Shown piece by piece: positions 7,997 through 14,267 of a stretch of DNA of 18,075 nt (position 1 is the stretch's first letter; every line of letters begins with the position of its first letter). Position numbers and translations under genes: made by a program. Source of the stretch: an uncultured Victivallales bacterium (GTDB taxonomy: Bacteria; Verrucomicrobiota; Lentisphaeria; Oligosphaerales; JAFGRS01); contig CAILKC010000535.1 in the NCBI GenBank assembly GCA_903834675.1, forward strand, positions 1 through 18,075, written 5' to 3'. Below the pieces are notes generated by a model. The model ran no database searches and had not been told where the DNA came from. It saw only the letters and a list, made by a program, of their open reading frames with translations.

Positions 7997-10147
7997 TTAC
8001 CGGAACTTTCGTTCCTCACCGTTGAATTCACTGCGGAAATTGACGCCGCCGGTGACGTCGTAGTAGAGGAGATCGTCCTCAAAACGAGACTCTCCCCCTT
8101 TCTCAACGACCAGTTTCACGAAGAGCTGGGTGTTGAACTTGGGCGTCTCAAAGCGCACGGACGCCGGGGCTGAGAATCCAGGTTCGATCGTCAGCGCACA
8201 GCTCCCGCGGTCCCATAACCGGTTGCCCGGATGCCCTTCGCGGACTTCCCAGCGTAAGACCAGGTCGCGCCCAGAGAACTCGTCGTTGAAGACCAGGAGG
8301 GTCCGCTCGACCACGGTCGCAGCGGGCAGTTCGGGGGCGCGAACGGGGAAATGCCCGAAGGCGTCGGCCTTGCGGTTCATCCGCCAGAACTCGACATCAA
8401 GGGCAAGCAAGGGCTGACAGGCCTTCTGTAGCAGGCAGATGCCCGGATGTGTCCAGGGGGATGGGAGGTTATTTTCGCCGTAGACCGGATGGCGGTTTTC
8501 CTCCGTCAGAAAATCGGTGTTCTGCACGCCGGGGATGCAGGACGCCCAGCTTGAAAGGAGGCTGTAAGGTCTCGCGTCACTGGCACCCGCCGCCCGGTAG
8601 AGGGCGATGGCTGTGGCCCACCAGGCCAGGCCCGTTGGCGTGGAGCCGCGCACCCAGTTCGCCTCGCCGATGCCGTAAGGGCGGTCGTCCAGCGGGATCA
8701 CGGCGTCATTATGCTCCAGCGGAGTGAAGAAGACGCCGCCCTTCTCGTCATGGGTCAGATAGTGCTCAATCCAAGTGAAATCCAGCTTGGAAAGAAGCGG
8801 CGCAAAGATCTCCTGCGGGTTGAACCGGTCGCGGTCGCAGACGAGGAAATCTTCGAAGATCGGCCGGGTGTCGTCCAGCGCTTTGATGGCGTCGTAGAGC
8901 TCGACGTGGTAGCGCGGGTCGCGGTTCTGGGCTTCGTTTTTCGCGCTCCAGCGGACGATAGCCGGGTGATTGCGGTCACGCCGGACGATGTCCTGGAGGC
9001 ACTTGACCTCATGGAATCCAACCCCGTCTTCCATGTCGAACCCATTCCAGCGGCAGGCGCTTTCGCCGATCAGCATCAGGCCCATCTCGTCACACACCTC
9101 CAGCATGTAGGGGGTCCAGGGGCCCATGTGCTCACGCTGGCAGTTGTAGTTGAGCCGCAGAAAGTTGTCCACCGCCTGGGGCCAGCCCGGATTCGCCGCG
9201 CTTGGAGGCAGGAACCCGGGCAGAGTGTCCATCGCGTCGCCCTTACCGCCATGATCGATCCGGTCGTAGTTTGCGACCTGCAGGTTATCCCCGCGGAAAT
9301 TGAGGCGAATCCCGTTCAGTTCGAAGTACTTTCCCGCCTGCCGGAGTTCGCGGAAACCGAAACGGGTCGAGCGGGTGTGGACCGGGGTGCCGCCCTCGAA
9401 CAAGGTCAGGTTCAGCAGGTGGAGCTTGGCACGGTAGCCCTGGCGGTACGGCAGATTCGGCCACCAGTAGCTCTCCGGGGGGCACCCCCACTCGCAGGGA
9501 CCGAGGGTCACCGTCTGGCTTTCTCCAGCGGCAAGCACCACCTCGAGATCAGGAAGAGTCGGGTACAGCCAGGCATCGCCCGTGCCGGAGGCCAGGGCAC
9601 CGCCGAGGCGAATTCGGCGTTCGCGGGCCGCGGCATTGACCAGGCGAATATCCGCTTTGAGGGAGCGCCCCTCGACGGCGGTTCTGACAAACACGTCATC
9701 GATATAGACCTCGGGATAGACCCGCAGCCAGGCGTCGCGGAAGATGCCACGGGCAATGCACTCGCACCACTCGGCCCAGTGCGGGGCGATCGGTCGGCCA
9801 TGCTTCCAGGCGCGGACGGCAATGCGCAGCAGGTAGCTCTCTCCGGGCTGGACGTGTGGCGTCAGGTCCACCACCTGCGGGGTGAACGCCGTGACCTCCT
9901 CATGGATCTTCCGCAACGAGGCGGAGTCGGCACCGAGGAAGTACTCCGCCTGATGGTTCACCGCGCCCAACTCCAGCCGCGTCACCTGCGGCCTGCCGGA
10001 GTCGGGAATGGTGATGCGGGTTTCATAGGTTCCAGATTCGCAGGAGACCCCCTGCTTCAGCCACCCGCCGCCGGGGACGACAAGCGTGGTCTTGGTCCCG
10101 TTCTCGGGAGTGAAGTCCCAGCGTCCGCTCAGGTTCACGTCGATCAC
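7997..10147 (-). CDS. GH2-like beta-glycosidase (cytoplasmic)
   Basis: The protein has 716 residues from GTG 10147 (725 from GTG 10174). GH2 architecture: an N-terminal sugar-binding jelly roll (LSGRWDF near the start, through SGTYETRITI), an immunoglobulin-like domain ending near FGFREL, then a TIM barrel (about 280-590) and a C-terminal beta domain. Numbered from 10174, the acid/base is E414 in WSAKNEAQNRD, matching the family NE pair, and the nucleophile is E504 in GIGEANW. The immunoglobulin-like domain holds YWWPNLPYRQGY, the usual GH2 WWP signature. No signal peptide. GTG 10147 is chosen because GGGAGG (10153-10158) lies 5 bases upstream and the longer start would overlap the preceding gene by 16 bases. 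Specificity (galactosidase, glucuronidase, mannosidase or other) cannot be read from sequence; the E. coli-type glucuronidase N-x-K pair was not found here, unlike in the second GH2 gene. Confidence 0.85.
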   Translation of the reverse strand: MIDVNLSGRWDFTPENGTKTTLVVPGGGWLKQGVSCESGTYETRITIPDSGRPQVTRLELGAVNHQAEYFLGADSASLRKIHEEVTAFTPQVVDLTPHVQPGESYLLRIAVRAWKHGRPIAPHWAEWCECIARGIFRDAWLRVYPEVYIDDVFVRTAVEGRSLKADIRLVNAAARERRIRLGGALASGTGDAWLYPTLPDLEVVLAAGESQTVTLGPCEWGCPPESYWWPNLPYRQGYRAKLHLLNLTLFEGGTPVHTRSTRFGFRELRQAGKYFELNGIRLNFRGDNLQVANYDRIDHGGKGDAMDTLPGFLPPSAANPGWPQAVDNFLRLNYNCQREHMGPWTPYMLEVCDEMGLMLIGESACRWNGFDMEDGVGFHEVKCLQDIVRRDRNHPAIVRWSAKNEAQNRDPRYHVELYDAIKALDDTRPIFEDFLVCDRDRFNPQEIFAPLLSKLDFTWIEHYLTHDEKGGVFFTPLEHNDAVIPLDDRPYGIGEANWVRGSTPTGLAWWATAIALYRAAGASDARPYSLLSSWASCIPGVQNTDFLTEENRHPVYGENNLPSPWTHPGICLLQKACQPLLALDVEFWRMNRKADAFGHFPVRAPELPAATVVERTLLVFNDEFSGRDLVLRWEVREGHPGNRLWDRGSCALTIEPGFSAPASVRFETPKFNTQLFVKLVVEKGGESRFEDDLLYYDVTGGVNFRSEFNGEERKFR

Positions 10148-10152
10148 CTTGA

Positions 10153-10158
10153 CCTCCC
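10153..10158 (-). promoter_or_regulatory. Shine-Dalgarno GGGAGG for GTG start 10147
   Basis: GGGAGG, then TCAAG, then GTG on the minus strand. It lies just after the upstream gene's TGA (10161-10159), so ribosomes ending there could restart. Confidence 0.65.
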
Positions 10159-13100
10159 TCAGTTCCCGGGGCACTTTTCCAGGCGCACATTGTCAACCCA
10201 TACCGTGCCGGTCGCCTGATCGAGACCGAAGAGCAGGTAGAGTGTTTCCACGTCTTTGGGCACCTCGAGGACGCCTTCCCGTGGCGTCCACCAAGGCACA
10301 GTACCGCGCTCGAGCTGGTTCTCTGCGGACCAGCCCAGATTCATGCTTTCGGGGACGCTGCCCTTCTTCCGCTGGGCCCAGCCGGAAGCGTAGAACTTCC
10401 CTCTGCCCGTCCGGGGGCGGAGGTCGCGGGCGCGGACCTCGTAGGTCATAAGGTACGTTCCTGCCGGCGGCGCCGCGATCTGCTGCGCCCACCAGTATTC
10501 GCCGCGGGCCATAGTGGCGGCATCGAGCGCCTCGAGTTTCAGACAGCGGGAGCCGTCGCGCCCTTCGTTGACCCACTGCGCCACGCCGCTACGCGACGGG
10601 CCGCTGCGTGACGGGCCATTGGGCGTGTCGCTGACCCGCTCGACCGCATTCCAGGCAACTGGCTGATCGGCGCCCTCTTCGAAACCGCCGTTTGTTGCCA
10701 GGTTCGCGGCGCCGACCGTCCCTGGCAGCGCCAGCGTCAGGTACCCCGCGCCGTCCCGCCGTGGGGTCGGGTCCGCCGCCGAGGCCCAGCCCACCCAGCG
10801 CCGGTCCTCGCCGTGGCGCAAGCGCAGGTCAAAACGGAGCCGGCTGAGGGTGCCGGAAGCCGCGGGGGCGCAGGCGTCCAGCGGGATTTGCCATACGGCC
10901 GTCCAGCGGCCCGGCGCGGTGGCTGTGGCATACCTCGCCGCCTGCCCAAGTCGCTGGGCGCTCCGGGCCGACGCGCCCGCCTCTGTCGAGCTCTTCCACG
11001 CCCCTGACGCATCCCCGTGCAGAACAAAGGCCTCCCCCAGACCCGCTTCCGTGATGGGCTGCAAACAGACCTCCACTTCAGCCGGACTGCCCGACGGCCC
11101 GGGAAGGCCAACGACAGCGATATACAGACTGCTGCCGTCAGAGAGAACGTGCGCCATGCCCGGGTGCTCACTCACCTCGCCAACGGCACTGAGCCGTTCC
11201 ACCCGCAGCGCTGGCCCCCACTCGCCCGCCTGCACCTGACCGTCAAGCTGGGGGGCAACGACGGCGCGGCAGGCTCTGGCGATCGGAAGTCCGGGCGCCG
11301 GCGGCGGTGGCGGCGGAGCCCGTGGCGGGTCGCGCTGGCTTGGCGCTTCGATCACCGGCCACGAGGCCCGCTCCGGGCTCTCGACCAGGCCCATCTGCTC
11401 GATAGGCAGAGGCTTGAAGCCCAGCGCCAGCGCCGGCGAGTCAGGGCGCAAGCGGTAGTCATCCTGGTCAGGGTTGACAAACCGTGGATCGGCAATGAGC
11501 GAGTGCGTGTCCCAGCCCGCCGCGCGCCACTCCTCCCAGGTGCCCCCCGCGGGCAGCCCCGTCTGGTCGCCCTCGCCGCCTGGGTGCCAGAGCAGGTTCC
11601 CGTCAGTTTGCTGCAGCGTACAGTCCTCGAAGTTGGAAGCCAGATACGGCTTCGAGTTTGGACGCTGAGAATATAGAATGTTGCGCAACAATATGTTGCC
11701 AGACATACTCCAGGCGCCAGGCCCCGGCGCTTCTTTGCCGGTAAGGCCCGACAGTGACGGGCTCTGGCGTGACATATTCCCCAGGGTGATCTGCGACAGT
11801 TCGCCGTCCACGAAGAGGTTATTCTCGACCGTGTTGTTCCAGCCACCGTGGAGGTGAATGCCGCCCCGCCAGGCGCGGTAAACCAGGTTCCCATACACCG
11901 TGGTGTCACTCAGGTAGTCGTCCAGATAGATACCCCACGAGAAGAACGGCGTCTGGTAGACGCGCTCCCCGCGCACCATGCCGTGTCCGACGCTGTCGGC
12001 GACACGGTTGAAGCGCAGGGTGTTCCTCCCCGAGCCGCCCTGGGTGTTGACCCAGCCGTAGATGCCGGCGCAGTCGTCGCATTCCAGGCTGCTGTGGTGG
12101 ATGTAGTTATACTCGATGACGTGGTCCCAGCCGTCGAAGTTGAAGGCGTTGTAGGCGGTATCGTGGATCAGGTTGTGTGAAGCCGTATTCCGCTGGCCGC
12201 TGATGCAGATGCCGGAACCCCAGCCAAAACTGCAGACCGTCATCTCGCCACAGTGGTGGGCGTAGTTGTTGGTGACCACGTTATCGGTGCAGATGTCGTC
12301 GCCGGCGGTCTTGTAGTACATGGCGATGGCGTGCCCGCCGGGGTAGCCAATGTCATTCCCCGCGATGCGACAGAAACGGCTGCCGGCGCCCATGACGATC
12401 CCCGCGCCGCCCACCCGCTGCACCGTGCAGCCGATGATACTGCAGTGGCGGGCCGCGCCAAGCGTGACGCCGTCTTGCTCGCAACATTCCAGCCCGAGAT
12501 GCAACAGGCTGACGTACTCAACGAACTGTTTCGCGCCCGGATCCCCCTGGAATACCACCAGGCTCGGCAGCACGGGAACCAGGGCGCCCTCGCTGGCTAA
12601 GGCGCCGCCGGGAGGCTGGAACCACACGGTATCGGCCGACTGATCGAGATACCACTCGCCGGGCGCATCCAGCTCCTCCAAGGCGTTCTGAACGTAGAAG
12701 CGGTTGCCTGCCCAAATCTCACCGACCCCTTTGGACAGCGTGATCAGCCGACGCTCTGCATCCAGGCTGGCGATGGGCACACGCGGATTACCCCAGGCGT
12801 AGTTGGGAAAGAGGGTCACCTCGACCTCCTTGAGCCGTGCCCACTGCCGTGGAAAAGCCCCGGCACGGTAGCGGATCTCGGCCTTGTTGCCGCCTTCCGA
12901 GCCCGGCTCGCAGTACAAGAAACCGCCCGTACGCGGCCGTTCCGGGTCGCGGTTCGGCCAGCGCGCGATAACCTGCCGCTCGCCCCGGTAGAAGAGCTGC
13001 CGGAAACGCCGGCCACCCAGCCCCAACTCCGCCAGCGAGCAGGACCAGACCTCGCCCTGCCCGCGCCTCCAGCCGGTCAGCCTGCGGCCGCCCGAAAGCA

Positions 13101-13488
13101 CGGGCTTCTCACCCGGATAGGCGGCGTACGAGATGGGGCACTCAGCCGTCCCCGAATCCTCCGGCCCGAACCGCAACGGCTCCTGCAAGGTGTAGGTCCC
13201 ACCGCAAACCAAAACCCGCACCGGCGCCGTCAACGGGCCGCGGGCCTTGCGCTGTCGCACCGCATCCCTGGCTCTGCCGACGGAGGCAAATGGGCCGTCG
13301 GTACGGTCGCGCCTGGGCTTCGCCAGCGTGCCGGACCAGGAGTCATTGCCGTTCGTGGCAACGTAGTAGTCGGCAGTCTGTTTCCCGGCCTCGGCCGGTT
13401 CCACCTGTCGTCCGCCCGAAAGACACCCCGCGGCGATGAACAGCAGAAGCACCAGGCTCACTGCCGGCAGCAGCAGACCTCGTCTCAT
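10159..13488 (-). CDS. GH141-like right-handed beta-helix lipoprotein with C-terminal carbohydrate-binding-like modules
   Basis: A 1109-residue lipoprotein starting MRRGLLL, with a hydrophobic core and lipobox IAAG-C (Cys22), so anchored in a membrane. Numbered from 13488: an N-terminal strand-rich domain opening DYYVATNGNDSWSGT (about 40-54) and typical of GH141/DUF1565-type proteins; a parallel beta-helix (about 340-640) rich in short N-x-I/N-x-V turns; acidic pairs in LECDDCAGIYGW and WGIYLDDYLSD that match conserved GH141-type positions and are candidate catalysts; a proline-rich linker (about 720-735); a CBM9-like module starting near APQLDGQVQAGEW (about 745-925); and a galactose-binding-like C-terminal module (about 930-1105, from NLATNGGFEEG). 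Characterised GH141 members act on L-fucose or xylan linkages; that activity here is inference. GGAGAGG (13496-13502) sits 7 bases upstream of this ATG. A longer ORF from 13593 adds 35 residues ahead of the lipoprotein signal and is rejected. Confidence 0.85.
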   Translation of the reverse strand: MRRGLLLPAVSLVLLLFIAAGCLSGGRQVEPAEAGKQTADYYVATNGNDSWSGTLAKPRRDRTDGPFASVGRARDAVRQRKARGPLTAPVRVLVCGGTYTLQEPLRFGPEDSGTAECPISYAAYPGEKPVLSGGRRLTGWRRGQGEVWSCSLAELGLGGRRFRQLFYRGERQVIARWPNRDPERPRTGGFLYCEPGSEGGNKAEIRYRAGAFPRQWARLKEVEVTLFPNYAWGNPRVPIASLDAERRLITLSKGVGEIWAGNRFYVQNALEELDAPGEWYLDQSADTVWFQPPGGALASEGALVPVLPSLVVFQGDPGAKQFVEYVSLLHLGLECCEQDGVTLGAARHCSIIGCTVQRVGGAGIVMGAGSRFCRIAGNDIGYPGGHAIAMYYKTAGDDICTDNVVTNNYAHHCGEMTVCSFGWGSGICISGQRNTASHNLIHDTAYNAFNFDGWDHVIEYNYIHHSSLECDDCAGIYGWVNTQGGSGRNTLRFNRVADSVGHGMVRGERVYQTPFFSWGIYLDDYLSDTTVYGNLVYRAWRGGIHLHGGWNNTVENNLFVDGELSQITLGNMSRQSPSLSGLTGKEAPGPGAWSMSGNILLRNILYSQRPNSKPYLASNFEDCTLQQTDGNLLWHPGGEGDQTGLPAGGTWEEWRAAGWDTHSLIADPRFVNPDQDDYRLRPDSPALALGFKPLPIEQMGLVESPERASWPVIEAPSQRDPPRAPPPPPPAPGLPIARACRAVVAPQLDGQVQAGEWGPALRVERLSAVGEVSEHPGMAHVLSDGSSLYIAVVGLPGPSGSPAEVEVCLQPITEAGLGEAFVLHGDASGAWKSSTEAGASARSAQRLGQAARYATATAPGRWTAVWQIPLDACAPAASGTLSRLRFDLRLRHGEDRRWVGWASAADPTPRRDGAGYLTLALPGTVGAANLATNGGFEEGADQPVAWNAVERVSDTPNGPSRSGPSRSGVAQWVNEGRDGSRCLKLEALDAATMARGEYWWAQQIAAPPAGTYLMTYEVRARDLRPRTGRGKFYASGWAQRKKGSVPESMNLGWSAENQLERGTVPWWTPREGVLEVPKDVETLYLLFGLDQATGTVWVDNVRLEKCPGN
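10585..10614. repeat. 15-bp tandem duplication inside the beta-helix lipoprotein gene
   Basis: Two adjacent 15-base units, 10585-10599 and 10600-10614, match at 13 of 15 positions. They encode a doubled GPSRS-type pentapeptide in the C-terminal module, probably a surface loop. Confidence 0.7.
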
Positions 13489-13495
13489 GGTACGT

Positions 13496-13502
13496 CCTCT
13501 CC
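13496..13502 (-). promoter_or_regulatory. Shine-Dalgarno GGAGAGG for the lipoprotein gene
   Basis: GGAGAGG lies 7 bases before ATG 13488 on the minus strand. Together with the lipobox it fixes this start rather than the upstream ATG at 13593, which lies inside a palindrome. Confidence 0.75.
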
Positions 13503-13580
13503 TCTGACCCGCAGGACTCCGAGCTGGCGGCGGGACTCGGGCCAAGACCCAGCGGGGTTGCTCATGTTCATCGATAGTAC

Positions 13581-13607
13581 TTGACTTAGTCATGACTAAG
13601 TTATACT
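13581..13607 (+). promoter_or_regulatory. Toxin-antitoxin promoter (TTGACT ... TATACT)
   Basis: A -35-like TTGACT (13581-13586) and a -10-like TATACT (13602-13607) are separated by 15 bases, slightly short for sigma70-type promoters. Transcription would begin near 13613-13615, only a few bases before the antitoxin ATG at 13617, so the message would be leaderless or nearly so. The spacer is filled by an 18-bp palindrome. Confidence 0.6.
13584..13601. promoter_or_regulatory. 18-bp perfect palindrome, likely antitoxin operator
   Basis: ACTTAGTCATGACTAAGT is its own reverse complement. It fills the gap between the -35 and -10 boxes, as expected for an operator bound by a PhD/YefM-type antitoxin that represses its own operon. 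It is AT-richer than its surroundings and contains an ATG on each strand, which creates false start codons for ORF callers. Confidence 0.75.
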
Positions 13608-13616
13608 TTCTCAGGC

Positions 13617-13856
13617 ATGGAAACGGTCACCACACACTACGCCAAGACGCACCTGTCGCGCCTGCTCAAACGGGTCCAAGCTGGCGAGTCCATCATCATC
13701 CTCAACGGCAAAGCCCCGGCCGGGTGCCTGAGCGCTCCGGCGACCACGCCCCCGCGGCGACCACGGACAGGCACGGTCACGTCCGAACCTGTCCGCTGCG
13801 CCGCCGACGCCTTCGCCCCGCTGGACGAGCAGACACGGAGGGAGTGGGGGCTGTGA
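13617..13856 (+). CDS. PhD/YefM-family antitoxin (type II TA)
   Basis: A 79-residue protein. Its N-terminus METVTTHYAKTHLSRLLKRV followed by AGESIIILNGKAPAG is the standard PhD/YefM DNA-binding fold: tv..ak..ls.ll..v..Ge.iii...gkp.a. The C-terminal part ends DEQTRREWGL and should wrap the toxin. The middle (about 42-50) is proline/arginine-rich. Its role is to neutralise the PIN toxin encoded next and to repress the pair through the upstream palindrome. Its TGA overlaps the toxin GTG as GTGA, the usual coupling. No convincing Shine-Dalgarno precedes the ATG, consistent with a leaderless transcript. It is on the strand opposite to all neighbouring metabolic genes. Confidence 0.85.
   Translation: METVTTHYAKTHLSRLLKRVQAGESIIILNGKAPAGCLSAPATTPPRRPRTGTVTSEPVRCAADAFAPLDEQTRREWGL
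13800..13820. repeat. 21-bp direct repeat, copy 1 (antitoxin 3' end)
   Basis: This copy encodes AADAFAP in the antitoxin. Copy 2 (14245-14265) lies just past the toxin stop and differs at one base (GAC to GAT, synonymous in this frame). Confidence 0.75.
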
Positions 13857-14239
13857 CCTATTTGCTCGACACCTGCACGTTCGTCTGGCTGTGCGCTGAA
13901 CCGAACCAACTCTCGCAGACCGCACGCCGCGCCATAGAGGATCCTGACAGCGACTTGGTTCTGAGTGATGCTTCCGTACTTGAACTGGTCCTGAAATGGA
14001 GTGCAGGCAAGATCGTCTTGCCGGAGCCGCCCAGAACCTGGGTTGAGCGCCAACTCGCGACGTGGGCCTTGCGCTCCATCCCCCTGACCCGCAACGACAC
14101 ATACCGTGCCAGTGAACTCCCGGATCACCATCGCGACCCCTTCGACCGCCTGCTTGTCGCCGCCACGCTGGCGGCGGGTGCGGTCATCCTGACTCCTGAC
14201 CAGGCCATCCAGCGCTATCCGGTCAGTTGGCGCTGGTGA
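13853..14239 (+). CDS. VapC-like PIN-domain toxin (ribonuclease)
   Basis: 128 residues from GTG 13853, the usual size for a PIN toxin. Opening VTYLLDTCTFVW gives the first metal-binding aspartate (D6). E44 in SVLELVLKWSAGK, D95 in HHRDPFDRLLVAAT and D116 in ILTPDQAIQRY complete the acidic PIN set. The order and spacing match the VapC subgroup paired with PhD-type antitoxins (DPFDRLL then T.D..i..Y). Such toxins cut specific RNAs when the antitoxin is lost. The GTG overlaps the antitoxin TGA by 4 bases. A longer in-frame ORF from 13592 reads through the antitoxin in another frame and has no family similarity, so it was trimmed. The gene converges on the GH2 gene, leaving 28 bases between stops and no visible terminator. 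Confidence 0.9.
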   Translation: MTYLLDTCTFVWLCAEPNQLSQTARRAIEDPDSDLVLSDASVLELVLKWSAGKIVLPEPPRTWVERQLATWALRSIPLTRNDTYRASELPDHHRDPFDRLLVAATLAAGAVILTPDQAIQRYPVSWRW

Positions 14240-14244
14240 CGATT

Positions 14245-14265
14245 GCCGCCGATGCCTTCGCCCCG
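14245..14265. repeat. 21-bp direct repeat, copy 2 (between toxin and GH2 stops)
   Basis: This copy matches 13800-13820 at 20 of 21 bases and lies in the 28-bp gap between the convergent toxin and GH2 genes. Read in the same register it would again encode AADAFAP. Confidence 0.75.
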
Positions 14266-14267
14266 GC

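Noticed and set aside
6342..8063. 573-residue plus-strand ORF opposite the TIM-barrel gene
   Set aside because: Antisense shadow from high GC content; low-complexity Arg/Gly/Pro/Ala/Gln composition and no domain, while the minus-strand frame has clear structure.
8711..10219. 502-residue plus-strand ORF opposite the GH2-like gene
   Set aside because: Antisense shadow; the minus strand carries GH2 catalytic motifs in the same stretch.
13489..13593. 35-residue N-terminal extension of the lipoprotein
   Set aside because: It would place a charged segment before the lipoprotein signal and start inside the operator palindrome; the start at 13488 has a good Shine-Dalgarno.
13592..13852. N-terminal extension of the toxin ORF back to 13592
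   Set aside because: It reads the antitoxin gene out of frame from an ATG inside the palindrome; the PIN fold starts at GTG 13853.
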